From the NCBI RefSeq assembly GCF_024807945.1, contig NZ_JANUFD010000017.1, positions 124,001 to 188,000 of the forward strand: a stretch of DNA of 64,000 bases, in the 5' to 3' direction. Under the pieces are notes generated by a model. That model was not told where the DNA came from, did no database searches, and worked only from the letters and a program-made list of their open reading frames with translations. A program made the translations under genes and the position numbers. The stretch is from Pseudomonas sp. JUb42 (lineage in GTDB: Bacteria; Pseudomonadota; Gammaproteobacteria; Pseudomonadales; Pseudomonadaceae). The first letter of the stretch is position 1. The number at the start of each line of letters is the position of its first letter. Below, in pieces: positions 24,588-33,270 of the stretch.

Positions 24588-25566
24588 GGGCGATCTCCTC
24601 AAGCAGCGCAGGTGATGGGACGTCGATATCCTTCGACGCCAGGATGATGTGCAGGGAACGCGCGGCACCGAGTACAACAAGCGCCATTCCGATGATTTCC
24701 GATAGGCCTGGCCATTGGCCGAGAAAGGCGTAGCCCAGCACGGTGGCGAACAGCGATTCGAGGGCAACGAACTGGCCGCTGAGGACCATGGGCAGGCGCC
24801 GGGTCGCGGCATTCCAGGCCCCCGCCCCCAATACCGAGGACGAAAAGGCAATGATCAAGGCCCAGGCGTAGAACAGCAGCACCGGCGCATTCAGCAGATC
24901 AGGCTCCCGGACCAATGCCTTCCCGGCCCCCACCGCTAACGGCAGGAGCACAAGGGCGCCGATACCGGCACCTATCATCATCAGACAGGTCCAGACCTCG
25001 GTCGTGGCCGGTGCCAGCTTCGCCACGGCCTTTTGATTGATCACACTGAACGACAGCCACGAAGCAACCGCGCCCAGGGCAAAGGCCAGGCCCGACAGCG
25101 GATGACCTGCGGCCGGCCCTGCCGCCAGTGCGCGCATATTCAGCAGCGCCAGGCCGGCAATGATCAGGATCATGGGAATGACAATGGACTTCCAGCGCAG
25201 CCGGCGGCTCTGCAGATTGCCGATCACCGTCTGCAACAGCGGCACCAGGCCGACAAACGCGGCAATCAGCGCCGGGCCGCTGCAGATCACGCTGCCAGCA
25301 ATGCAGATGCTGTAGAGCAGATAACCGTTAACCCCAAGTGCCATGCCACTCAGGCGCTGACCCAGACTCATGCCGCGCAGTTGCCTGCGATAGAACAGCA
25401 AGAAGATGAGGCCCATGACCCCGGCGATGACGTAGCGCGCCAGCACCATGTCTTCGATGCTGTAGGGGCCGGTGACATAGGGCGCGATGAAGTTGAAGGC
25501 CCAGAAAAAGGTCGCGACGATGGCGAACAGTGTGCCTTGAATGATCTGTCGGTTCGCAACCACCAT
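24571..25566 (-). CDS. EamA/DMT-family transporter
   Basis: A 331-residue inner-membrane protein with about ten helices in two EamA repeats. 'GTLFAIVATFFWAFNFIAPY' starts the first repeat and 'GQFVALESLFATVLGYAFLG' lies in the second. It is the first gene of a two-gene unit with the gamma-butyrobetaine dioxygenase-like gene and overlaps it by 17 bp. Transport of a betaine or carnitine-like compound is a reasonable inference from this coupling; direction cannot be read from sequence. Confidence 0.88.
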   Translation of the reverse strand: MVVANRQIIQGTLFAIVATFFWAFNFIAPYVTGPYSIEDMVLARYVIAGVMGLIFLLFYRRQLRGMSLGQRLSGMALGVNGYLLYSICIAGSVICSGPALIAAFVGLVPLLQTVIGNLQSRRLRWKSIVIPMILIIAGLALLNMRALAAGPAAGHPLSGLAFALGAVASWLSFSVINQKAVAKLAPATTEVWTCLMMIGAGIGALVLLPLAVGAGKALVREPDLLNAPVLLFYAWALIIAFSSSVLGAGAWNAATRRLPMVLSGQFVALESLFATVLGYAFLGQWPGLSEIIGMALVVLGAARSLHIILASKDIDVPSPALLEEIAHEYDR

Positions 25567-25669
25567 GGAGCCTCCGAGGGGGAAATAACGCTGACCCTTT
25601 CGGCAGATGTTGCGGCAGGCACTTGTATGCTACAAATGATCTTTCGGCCCGAACCCATTACCTGAGCGT

Positions 25670-26578
25670 ATGAATAAACTCGGAAAGTCACTGCCGCCCC
25701 TGGCCTGTCTGCTGCCCTTTGAAGCCGCCGCGAGGCTGGGCAGTTTTTCCCGGGCGGCCGAGGAGCTGCATATCACCCAAGCTGCGATCAGCCGGCAGAT
25801 TCGCGCACTGGAAGAAGACCTCGGCACATCCCTGTTCGAGCGCCGTAACCGCGCGGTTTTCCTGACCGAGGCCGGGCGCCGCTTTGCCTACTCCCTGGGT
25901 AATGCATTGGGCGAGATCGCCGAGCAGGCCAACCGCATTCGCGGCGTCGCGGCCACCAACGAAGTGGTGCTGGTCTGCCAGATGTGCGAAGCCTTCCACT
26001 GGCTGATGCCGCGCCTGTCGGACTTTCACCAGCGCTACCCGGAGATCGAGCTGCGGGTCGCCACCCTGACCCGACCGTTGCCCGATTACGACAGCTATTT
26101 CGACATCGCCATGCAGAGCAGCAATCGCGAAACCGGCCAGCACCCGTTGCTGTTCTCGGCGTCGGATGAAGTCTTCCCGGTGTGCAGCCCGCGTTATCTG
26201 GAAAAAACGGGCACACCCTGCATCAGCCTCGATCAACTCGAGGGGCACACCTTCCTGCACCACCAGACCCTGCCGCCCTATCAACTGGAATGGGACAGCT
26301 GGCTGGCCGAACATCAACACACACTGCCAGCCAAGGCGCGGATACTGACCTTCGATACCTACTCGCTGATGCTACAGGCCGCTGTCGCCGGGCACGGCCT
26401 GGCCATGGGCTGGCGCCGCACGTCCCAGGGCATGCTCGATAACGGCGAGTTGGTGGCGCCGTTTGCCGAGACGGTGTATTTGCCGGATGCGCTGTCGCTG
26501 TACGGGCGCAATGGCCCGGTCAAGCGCCGGGAAGCGGCGTTGCTGGAGGGGTGGTTGCGGGAGATGCTGGGCTGTTGA
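25670..26578 (+). CDS. LysR-family regulator, GcvA-like
   Basis: A 302-residue LysR protein. 'LPPLACLLPFEAAARLGSFS' and 'RAAEELHITQAAISRQIRAL' form the HTH region, followed by 'GTSLFERRNRAVFLTEAGRR'. The effector domain ends with 'RREAALLEGWLREMLGC'. It is divergent from the EamA/dioxygenase operon (103 bp between starts) and is therefore its likely regulator. A family A REP lies 28 bp after the stop. Confidence 0.92.
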   Translation: MNKLGKSLPPLACLLPFEAAARLGSFSRAAEELHITQAAISRQIRALEEDLGTSLFERRNRAVFLTEAGRRFAYSLGNALGEIAEQANRIRGVAATNEVVLVCQMCEAFHWLMPRLSDFHQRYPEIELRVATLTRPLPDYDSYFDIAMQSSNRETGQHPLLFSASDEVFPVCSPRYLEKTGTPCISLDQLEGHTFLHHQTLPPYQLEWDSWLAEHQHTLPAKARILTFDTYSLMLQAAVAGHGLAMGWRRTSQGMLDNGELVAPFAETVYLPDALSLYGRNGPVKRREAALLEGWLREMLGC

Positions 26579-26606
26579 TCCGCAATGGAAAGGCTGAGCA
26601 AAAATC

Positions 26607-26699
26607 TGTGGGAGCGAATTCATTCGCGAAGAGGCCACTACAGTCGACGCATTTGTAGGGATCTGAAATACCCATTTCGCGAATGAATTCGCTCCCACA
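26607..26699. repeat. REP doublet, family A
   Basis: TGTGGGAGCGAATTCATTCG... (left) and its complement (right). It separates the convergent LysR and EamA genes and could stop both transcripts. Confidence 0.9.
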
Positions 26700-26743
26700 G
26701 GGTTGCGGTGAACCAATAGGTTTGCGTCGTTAATCGAGGGCGG

Positions 26744-27622
26744 TCAGGCCGCCTCCAACACCACCGTCCGCCGCCCATACACCAACAACCCACTGATGAA
26801 GATCAGCCCGATCCCCAGCAACGACGACAGCACTGGATAGCCGTTGAACAACAGCACGCCGTAGATGGTCGCGAAGATGATCTGCAGATACCCCAAAGGC
26901 GCCAGCACGGTCGACGACGCATAGCAATAGGACTTGGCCAGCAGAAAATGCGCAGCCAGCCCCAGGCTGCCAAGCACTACCAGTAATAACCACTGCCAAT
27001 TGTCGGGAGTAGCCCAATAGAACGGCACCACCAGACTCATGATCGAAGTGCTGAAGACACCGACATAAAAACTGCATACCGCAGGACTGTCGGTTTCCCC
27101 CGCCAACTGAGTGAGCAATTGATACACCGCAAAAAAGAACGCCGACGCCAGGGGAAACAGCATCCACAGCGAAAAGGCATCACTGGCCGGGTTAATGATG
27201 ATCAACACACCGGTGAAGCCGAGGATCACCGATAACCATTGATAACGGCTGGCCTTGATCCCGAACAACAGCGGCGACAGGATGGTGACAAAGGCAGGCG
27301 CGAGAAACACCAGGGCGGTGGATTCGGCGATCGGCACATGGGTCAGGCCGAACATAAAGGTCAGGCTGTCACCCAACAGACAGAAGGCCCGGAGCAGGTG
27401 CAGCCACGGCCGTTTGGTATGAAAAACCCTGGGGCCCTTGCTGCTGAGAATCATCCCCGTGACCAACAGCGTATGGATGCAATAGCGCACCCAGGCCACG
27501 AAGATGACCGGAAGCGAGAAGATCAGGATTTTGGAAATGCTGTCATGGCTGGCAAAGACCAGGCCCACGCAGGCCATCAACCACATCCCGATAACATGGG
27601 CCTGAGGCCGAAACAGGCTCAT
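26744..27622 (-). CDS. EamA/DMT-family transporter
   Basis: A 292-residue inner-membrane protein with about ten helices. 'GLVFASHDSISKILIFSLPV' begins the first EamA repeat and 'PLGYLQIIFATIYGVLLFNG' lies in the second. It differs from the EamA protein at 24571 and is not a recent duplicate. No enzyme gene adjoins it, so the substrate is open. The 407 bp upstream (27623-28029) hold no gene; only a REP doublet at 27893 is recognisable there. Confidence 0.88.
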   Translation of the reverse strand: MSLFRPQAHVIGMWLMACVGLVFASHDSISKILIFSLPVIFVAWVRYCIHTLLVTGMILSSKGPRVFHTKRPWLHLLRAFCLLGDSLTFMFGLTHVPIAESTALVFLAPAFVTILSPLLFGIKASRYQWLSVILGFTGVLIIINPASDAFSLWMLFPLASAFFFAVYQLLTQLAGETDSPAVCSFYVGVFSTSIMSLVVPFYWATPDNWQWLLLVVLGSLGLAAHFLLAKSYCYASSTVLAPLGYLQIIFATIYGVLLFNGYPVLSSLLGIGLIFISGLLVYGRRTVVLEAA

Positions 27623-27892
27623 AGATCCACACCTTTACTGACTGCCCTGAAACGGCTCAATCCCCTTGGCACTGCAAATTCCCCTGTAAACAATCAAAGT
27701 GCAGCGCCCGTGGCGGTGCCGCGAACAAGAAGTACAGACAGTGAGCGATGGTGTAAAGATCGATTCACGGATCATTTCGTTCCCCAGGACGATCAGTGAA
27801 GCAGCTCAGCAGGCATTGCGGCAGTTGACAGGCGACGGCGGCGTGCCCCGCAACGCCCTTTGCATGTAATCAGGGCCATGTTCAAAAGAACC

Positions 27893-27985
27893 TGTTGGAG
27901 CCGGGCTTGCCCGCGAATTCGGTCCTTCCAGCACAGAATATGCGCTGGATGTACCGGTGTATTCGCGGGCAAGCCTCGCTCCAAC
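27893..27985. repeat. REP doublet, family D
   Basis: TGTTGGAGCCGGGCTTGCCC... and TTCGCGGGCAAGCCTCGCTCC... are imperfect inverted arms. Same family as the copy inside the pca cluster (5914). Confidence 0.85.
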
Positions 27986-28029
27986 GGGTTATGCATTTTT
28001 TTTGCGCAATAACGCCGTGTCCAAGGCTT

Positions 28030-28656
28030 TTATCGATGCTGCAACGCGACCCTCAAACCCAGGGACACAAACAGCGTCCCGATGATCTTGCCCTCCCAGC
28101 GCCGCAGCCCGGACAGGCCCTTGCCCCAGCGGCTCAGCGGGCGCATCGCCAACACGATGAAACTGGTGTACAGCGCGCTCAACCCCGAGAAAATCAGGCC
28201 CAATACGGCAAACTGACTCAGTGAAGAGCCCGATTGCGGATGGATAAACTGTGGCAGGAAAGCCAGGAAGAAAATTGCCGTCTTGGGGTTCAACACCTCG
28301 GCCCCCACCGCCTGGAAAAACGCATTGCCCGGCGTCACCGCAGCCAGTGTCAGTTGCGTCGATGCCCCTGGCCGGGCCATGAACGCGCGCACGCCGAGAT
28401 AGATCAGGTAACAGGCGCCGACAATCTTCACCACGTTAAAGGCCAGCGCCGAGGTCATCAGCAACGCCGACAGCCCCAGCGCCGCGCACAGCGTATGGAT
28501 GAGATCACCGCAGGCAATCCCCAACCCCGAATAGATACCGACTTTACGACCGCCTTGCAGCGTGCGGGTAATCACCAATAACACCGCCGGGCCGGGAATC
28601 AGAAACATACCGATCACCACAGCCACGTAGGTGACCACAGATTGCAGGTCGAACAT
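28030..28656 (-). CDS. LysE/RhtB-family exporter
   Basis: A 208-residue inner-membrane protein with about six helices. 'VIGMFLIPGPAVLLVITRTL' carries the PGP motif, 'GAEVLNPKTAIFFLAFLPQF' the NPK motif. The N-terminal TPGPN of the family is changed to IPGPA here, a frequent variant. It is divergent from a small hypothetical gene. It is clearly distinct from the LysE gene at 19907. Confidence 0.92.
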   Translation of the reverse strand: MFDLQSVVTYVAVVIGMFLIPGPAVLLVITRTLQGGRKVGIYSGLGIACGDLIHTLCAALGLSALLMTSALAFNVVKIVGACYLIYLGVRAFMARPGASTQLTLAAVTPGNAFFQAVGAEVLNPKTAIFFLAFLPQFIHPQSGSSLSQFAVLGLIFSGLSALYTSFIVLAMRPLSRWGKGLSGLRRWEGKIIGTLFVSLGLRVALQHR

Positions 28657-28780
28657 GTTTTCTCACCGGATAAGACAGAATGTTTCAGTTATCCTGAGTT
28701 GCGGCAGGAAAGCAATCTGCGCAGACATGAGAATCGGGCATGCATTTGATTTGGTCGATAACCTTGAAGAACTCATTGCG

Positions 28781-29119
28781 ATGAGCACCTCACCGGCCCC
28801 TGAAGTGCTCAAGGTCGAAGGTCGCATCACCTTCGCCGGCACCAAGCCCCGGCTCGACGGGTTAAACGGGGTGGGCGCGATGCGCCTGGTGACGTTCAGC
28901 TACAGCGTCGAGGGCCAGCACTTCCACAAAATCCACGATATCGGCACCTCTCCCGAACGACGCAGAATAGCCAACGCCTATAAGGTCGGCGACAAGGTGG
29001 AGGTCTGGTGCCTGAAGTCCGATCCGACTGTCGGTGGTATCAGCGAGATCCCGGTGCACAGCTTATCCGCTTGGGACTGGATCAGTGGCGTGGCGGATTT
29101 CCTGAATATTTTTTCCTGA
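28781..29119 (+). CDS. Small hypothetical protein, DUF3592-like
   Basis: A 113-residue protein from ATG 28781 (MSTSPAPEVLKVEGRITFAG). The frame is open further upstream and ATG 28727 is possible; no ribosome site decides it. Strand-like segments 'MRLVTFSYSVEGQHFHKIHD' and 'YKVGDKVEVWCLKSDPTVGG' resemble the DUF3592 beta domain, where a 'VxVxYxPxxP' pattern is common. There is a weak C-terminal hydrophobic stretch (WDWISGVADFLNIF). Function unknown. Confidence 0.55.
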   Translation: MSTSPAPEVLKVEGRITFAGTKPRLDGLNGVGAMRLVTFSYSVEGQHFHKIHDIGTSPERRRIANAYKVGDKVEVWCLKSDPTVGGISEIPVHSLSAWDWISGVADFLNIFS

Positions 29120-29135
29120 AATCGATTGGTTTTTG

Positions 29136-29225
29136 GTGGGACCGGCTTTAGCCGGGAAGGCGTCATTACAGTCGATACATTTATATCGTCTAACACATCG
29201 CTTTCCCGGCTAAAGCCGGTCCCAC
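29136..29225. repeat. REP doublet, family E
   Basis: GTGGGACCGGCTTTAGCCGG... (29136-29158) and its exact complement (29203-29225), 23-bp arms. Other members are at 38188 and 49375. Confidence 0.9.
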
Positions 29226-29247
29226 ACTGTCAGCCGCCAACCTCGCC

Positions 29248-29976
29248 TTACATCAACGCCACTGCATCCTCCCCGGCCGCAATATGCAGCGGTGCCGTCG
29301 GATCGGTCGCTGCGCGCCACACCGCTTCACTGACATCGATCGAGCGAGTGATTTCAGTCGGCTTGGTCAGTTCGGCAAACACCCCTTTGGCCAGCTCGGC
29401 GTATTCCTCGGGAATAATCACGCGGGCCTGGGCGTTACTGCCGAAACTGGTTTCCGGTGCCCGTCCCGGCAGTACCACGCTGACGCGCACATTGAACGGC
29501 GCCAGTTCCAGCGCCAGGCACTCACTGAAGGCGTTGACCGCTGCCTTGCTCGCGGTATAGACGGCCAGCAGTGTCAGCGGCTTGAGGGTCACGCTCGATG
29601 TCACATTGATGATGTGCCCCGCCTGGCGCTGACGGAACTGCGGCAGCACGGCCTGGGTCATGGCGATGGTGCCCAGGGTATTGGTCTCGAAGATTTCCCG
29701 GGCGGCGTCCAGGGGGATGCCTTCCACAGCGCCAAGCATGCCGATCCCGGCATTGTTGACCAGCACATCGATGGGGCCGGCGGCCGCCACGGCCTGGCGG
29801 ATGCTTTGTGCATCGGTCACATCCAGCGCCAGTACGCGCAGGTGCTCCGAGCGTGGCAAGAGATCTTCGCGTGGCGTGCGCATGGTGGCGACGACCTTCC
29901 AGTCGCGTTCGAGAAAGTAACGCGCCAGGTCCAGGCCAAAGCCCGATGAGCAGCCAGTGATCAGTACGGTTTTCAT
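29248..29976 (-). CDS. Short-chain dehydrogenase/reductase
   Basis: A 242-residue classical SDR. The cofactor motif is 'TVLITGCSSGFGLDLARYFL' (TGxxxGxG), the structural motif is 'VLVNNAGIG', and the catalytic set appears as Ser in 'HIINVTSSVT' and Tyr/Lys in 'LAVYTASKAAVNAFSECLAL'. The Arg-rich 'ATMRTPRED' after the second strand suggests NADP preference. ATG 29976 (MKTVLITGC) is used; an upstream frame is longer by 11 codons. It is divergent from an AraC gene at 30077, its likely regulator. Substrate unknown. Confidence 0.92.
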   Translation of the reverse strand: MKTVLITGCSSGFGLDLARYFLERDWKVVATMRTPREDLLPRSEHLRVLALDVTDAQSIRQAVAAAGPIDVLVNNAGIGMLGAVEGIPLDAAREIFETNTLGTIAMTQAVLPQFRQRQAGHIINVTSSVTLKPLTLLAVYTASKAAVNAFSECLALELAPFNVRVSVVLPGRAPETSFGSNAQARVIIPEEYAELAKGVFAELTKPTEITRSIDVSEAVWRAATDPTAPLHIAAGEDAVALM

Positions 29977-30076
29977 CTGCAATTCCTTCACGTCATTTGC
30001 GGTAAACAAACGATAGAACTCAGCGACAGGACTGACTACAATCGGAAGTCCTTATCTCATTCGCCAGAGTCCTGCA

Positions 30077-30997
30077 ATGGATAGCACAGCCACTATCGAC
30101 CCCTTGGCGGAAGTCGTCACCCTGCTCCAGCCCCGCACGCCCTACTCCAAGGTAGTCAGAGGCGCCGGTCGCTGGCGGGTCCGTCGCGCAGAACCGGGTT
30201 CGCCGTTTTACTGCGTGGTGCTTGAAGGCTCATCGCGCCTGACTGTCGATGGCCATGATGAACTTCACCTGCAAGCCGGCGACTTCGTGCTGATCCCCTC
30301 ATCCTTCGGCTTCACCATGACCAGCGCCGAGCCGCCTGCGCACGACGTGCAAAGCGTCCCGGTAGCGCAATTGCAGGGTGAGTTCCGCCTGGGCGAACAG
30401 AGCGGCCCGACCGATGTGCTGACCCTGGTCGGTCACTGTGTGTTCGGCTCGCCGGACGCGGCGCTGCTGGTCTCGTTGCTGCCGCAACTCATTCATGTCC
30501 GTGGCCAACAACGTCTTGCGACCCTGGTGCAATTGGTGAGCGACGAGTCCCGTGCCCAGCGTCCGGCTCGGGAGATGATTCTCGAGCGCCTGCTCGAAGT
30601 GCTGCTGATTGAAGCCCTGCGCTCAAGCTCCGGCCCGACCACCTCCCCCGGCTTGCTGCGCGGCCTGGCCGACGAGCGCCTGGCCCAGGCTATCCGCCGC
30701 CTGCATGAAAGCCCGACCCAGGCCTGGACCGTGGTGCAACTGGCCAGGGAAGCTGCGCTCTCGCGCTCGGCCTTCTTCGAACGCTTCAACCGCGCCGTGG
30801 GCATGGCGCCCATGGCCTACCTGCTGGCTTGGCGCATGGCCCTGGCCAAGAACCTGCTGCGCCGTCGGGAAAGCCGCCTGGCAGAGATCGCCGAGCGCGT
30901 CGGCTACAGCTCGGCCAGCGCCTTCAGCGTGGCCTTTACTCGACATGTCGGGCTATCGCCGACGCGGTATATTCAGGGTGAACTGGAGGCGGTGTGA
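30077..30997 (+). CDS. AraC-family regulator with cupin_6 domain
   Basis: A 306-residue regulator. The N-terminal AraC-type cupin (cupin_6) has 'PFYCVVLEGSSRLTVDGHDE' and 'LHLQAGDFVLIPSSFGFTMT'. The C-terminal HTH pair has 'LAREAALSRSAFFERFNRAV' and 'IAERVGYSSASAFSVAFTRH'. These regulators are commonly divergent from an SDR or oxidoreductase gene, as here (100 bp from the SDR start). Between them AGGACT (30028) and AGTCCT (30047) form a short inverted repeat. It overlaps or abuts the next small gene. Confidence 0.92.
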   Translation: MDSTATIDPLAEVVTLLQPRTPYSKVVRGAGRWRVRRAEPGSPFYCVVLEGSSRLTVDGHDELHLQAGDFVLIPSSFGFTMTSAEPPAHDVQSVPVAQLQGEFRLGEQSGPTDVLTLVGHCVFGSPDAALLVSLLPQLIHVRGQQRLATLVQLVSDESRAQRPAREMILERLLEVLLIEALRSSSGPTTSPGLLRGLADERLAQAIRRLHESPTQAWTVVQLAREAALSRSAFFERFNRAVGMAPMAYLLAWRMALAKNLLRRRESRLAEIAERVGYSSASAFSVAFTRHVGLSPTRYIQGELEAV

Positions 30998-30999
30998 AT

Positions 31000-31206
31000 A
31001 TGTTGGATCTACTGCTCGAACCGGTCTTTCGCGCCATCTGCTTTCCCATCGGCTGGCCTTTCATAAAGCTGATGACATGGGGCCGTTATCCCACCAAAGG
31101 CGCCTGGTTCGCCCAGCGCCAGGAATCGGACTGGACTGCCGGAATAGGTCTCGCCGTGCTGGCGGTGATCATGATGGCGGTGTTGAAACAGTTTGTTTTT
31201 CCGTAG
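31000..31206 (+). CDS. Small membrane protein
   Basis: A 68-residue protein from ATG 31000, or 70 residues from a GTG at 30994 that overlaps the AraC stop by 4 bp; GGAGG at 30985 can serve either. It has a hydrophobic N-terminus (LLLEPVFRAICFPIGWPFIK) and a C-terminal membrane helix (AGIGLAVLAVIMMAVLKQFV). I recognise no named family. It is probably cotranscribed with the AraC gene. Confidence 0.65.
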   Translation: MLDLLLEPVFRAICFPIGWPFIKLMTWGRYPTKGAWFAQRQESDWTAGIGLAVLAVIMMAVLKQFVFP

Positions 31207-31250
31207 AGATCCACCTAAGCGAGCAAATTGTTGATTCGAATGAGACTCCT

Positions 31251-31320
31251 TAGGAGCTGCCGCAGGCTGCGAAAGCGGTTGATCTGACAGATCCCATTCG
31301 CAGCCTGCGGCAGCGCCTAC
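31251..31320. repeat. REP doublet, family B, overlapping the tetR stop
   Basis: TAGGAGCTGCCGCAGGCTGC and the complement TTCGCAGCCTGCGGCAGCGCC face each other. Bases 31317-31319 of the right arm are the stop codon of the TetR gene. Confidence 0.85.
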
Positions 31321-31928
31321 AAGGTGGCCCCATCCCATACCCGCATCACCTGCCCGATCGCCGCTTCGATCTGCCCGCACGCCACGCCGTCCCGGGCCAG
31401 GGTCGAGATGCCCGTCAGAAAGCTGTCGAAGACTGTGGCCAATGCCCCGGCGTTGGTGTCGGCGGCCAGTTCTCCACTGAGCACACCGCGCTCCACACAA
31501 TGGCGCAATCCGGCGCGGGTGCGCTCACGGGATTCGGTGAGCGGTTGGGTCACGCTGGCGAATTCGGCACTCGGTGCGCTCATGACTCCGAGGCTGACCA
31601 TGCAGCCCCTTGGATGCCCGGCCTCACACTGCATGCGGGTGGACTGGAGCAGTGCCCGTTCGATGGCCTGGCGTGGCGGCAGATCATCGTCCCACAGGCA
31701 TTCGGTGACCTGGCCGTGGCTGCCCAGATAGCGCTGCACCACTTCCTGGAACAGCGCCTCCTTGGAGCCAAACGCCGCATAAAAACTGGGCGCGGAAATG
31801 CCACCGCCTATGCTCGCCTTGAGCTGGCTAAGGGAGGTCGATTCGTAGCCCTGCTCCCAGAACAGCTGCAAGGCCTGCTCGACGGCCTGGTCACGATCAA
31901 AGGTACGGGGGCGGCCCATTTGCGCCAT
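31317..31928 (-). CDS. TetR-family transcriptional regulator
   Basis: A 203-residue regulator. 'MGRPRTFDRDQAVEQALQLF' and 'EQGYESTSLSQLKASIGGGI' with 'SAPSFYAAFGSKEALFQEVV' are the TetR HTH; the C-terminal ligand domain follows. ATG 31928 (MAQMGRPRTF) is used. It is divergent from the MFS gene at 32062, so it probably represses that exporter. Its stop codon lies in the edge of a REP element, which suggests that the REP inserted at or reshaped the 3' end of the gene. Confidence 0.92.
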   Translation of the reverse strand: MAQMGRPRTFDRDQAVEQALQLFWEQGYESTSLSQLKASIGGGISAPSFYAAFGSKEALFQEVVQRYLGSHGQVTECLWDDDLPPRQAIERALLQSTRMQCEAGHPRGCMVSLGVMSAPSAEFASVTQPLTESRERTRAGLRHCVERGVLSGELAADTNAGALATVFDSFLTGISTLARDGVACGQIEAAIGQVMRVWDGATL

Positions 31929-31962
31929 GGCGGACTCCAGTGGAGAGGAAAGCGACTTAAAT

Positions 31963-32026
31963 ACTAGTCGATACATAAATCATTGACAACGACACCCTGA
32001 CTCTGACTACATATATATCGACTGGT
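31963..32026. promoter_or_regulatory. Inverted repeat between TetR and MFS genes
   Basis: ACTAGTCGATA (31963-31973) and TATCGACTGGT (32016-32026) are 11-bp arms with one mismatch. Each is followed by a TACATAAA element (GATACATAAA, GGTACATAAA). A TTGACA lies at 31983. Proposed TetR operator pair. Confidence 0.5.
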
Positions 32027-32061
32027 ACATAAACCACCTTCAATCCACAAGGACTCCCCGT

Positions 32062-33264
32062 GTGAATCATTCTTCCAACACCGGCCTGCCCATCGCCGCC
32101 TTGCTGGCCCTGGCCATGACCGGCTTTCTGTGCATTGTCACTGAAACCCTGCCCGCCGGCCTGTTGCCGCAAATCAGCCAGGGCCTGGATATTTCTGCGG
32201 CGCTGGCCGGGCAGATGGTCAGTGCCTACGCATTGGGTTCGCTGCTGGCCGCTATCCCGTTGACCATCGCCACCCGTAGTTGGTCGCGGCGCAAGGTGCT
32301 GCTGACCAGCATCCTCGGCTTTCTGCTGTTCAACTCCATCACCGCGCTGTCCAGCCATTACCTGCTGACCCTGTTCGCCCGTTTCGGTGCGGGCATGGCG
32401 GCGGGCCTGGCGTGGAGCCTGCTGGCCGGTTATGCGCGGCGCATGGTCCTGCCCCGGCAGCAGGGCAAGGCGATGGCCCTGGCCATGGTCGGCACGCCCA
32501 TTGCGCTGTCGTTGGGTGTGCCCCTGGGCACCTGGCTGGGTACGCTGTTGGGCTGGCGGGCGACCTTCTGGGTGATGTCGGCGCTGACCCTCGGGCTGGT
32601 CGGTTGGGTTTTGGCCAAGGTGCCGGACTACCCCGGCCAGGCCAGCCACGAACACTTGCCGCTGCGTCGCGTATTGACCACACCCGGCGTACGCCCGGTA
32701 CTGGCGGTGGTGATAACCTGGATGCTGGCTCATAACATTCTCTACACCTACATCGCGCCGTTCGTAGAGCGTGCCGGGCTGGGTGAGCGGGTCGATGTCG
32801 TGCTACTGGCCTTCGGCCTGACGGCGCTATTGGGGATATGGATCACCGGGCGCCTGGTCGATCACTACCTGCGCCGGGCGGTGTTGGCCAGCCTGCTGCT
32901 ATTTGGGGTCATCGCGCTGTTGCTCGGTGTGGCCGGTACGCAGCCGCTGGTAGTGGGTGTGGCGGTGCTGTTCTGGGGCCTGAGCTTCGGCGGCGCCGCT
33001 ACCTTGCTGCAAACCGCCCTGGCCGACAGCGCCGGGTCGGGGGCCGATGTCGCGTTGTCGATGAACGTGGTGGCCTGGAACGGCGCGATTGCCGGGGCCG
33101 GTGTGATGGGCGGCCTGCTGCTGGAATATGCCGGTGCACAGGTATTTCCCTGGGCCGTCGCGGCGCTGCTAGGCATCGCCCTGCTGATCGCCTGGAACGC
33201 CCGCAGCCACGGTTTCCGCCCCGGCGAGCGCGACCATGGGGCTGCGGCACAAACGGTGCACTAA
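32062..33264 (+). CDS. MFS transporter, AraJ/Cml-like
   Basis: A 400-residue inner-membrane protein with 12 predicted helices, starting at GTG 32062 (MNHSSNTGLPIAALLALAMT). 'CIVTETLPAGLLPQISQGLD' is the first-helix wording (TETLPxGLLP) of the DHA1 arabinose-efflux/chloramphenicol-exporter group, and 'RSWSRRKVLLTSILGFLLFN' is the loop 2-3 motif. It is divergent from a TetR gene and ends 6 bp before the convergent TetR gene at 33271. Export of a drug or sugar-like compound is inferred. Confidence 0.92.
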   Translation: MNHSSNTGLPIAALLALAMTGFLCIVTETLPAGLLPQISQGLDISAALAGQMVSAYALGSLLAAIPLTIATRSWSRRKVLLTSILGFLLFNSITALSSHYLLTLFARFGAGMAAGLAWSLLAGYARRMVLPRQQGKAMALAMVGTPIALSLGVPLGTWLGTLLGWRATFWVMSALTLGLVGWVLAKVPDYPGQASHEHLPLRRVLTTPGVRPVLAVVITWMLAHNILYTYIAPFVERAGLGERVDVVLLAFGLTALLGIWITGRLVDHYLRRAVLASLLLFGVIALLLGVAGTQPLVVGVAVLFWGLSFGGAATLLQTALADSAGSGADVALSMNVVAWNGAIAGAGVMGGLLLEYAGAQVFPWAVAALLGIALLIAWNARSHGFRPGERDHGAAAQTVH

Positions 33265-33270
33265 AGCCGG

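Noticed and set aside
17031..26699. Family A repeats as tRNA or insertion-sequence ends
   Set aside because: They are short inverted pairs without transposase genes, target duplications or cloverleaf structure; REPIN explains them better.
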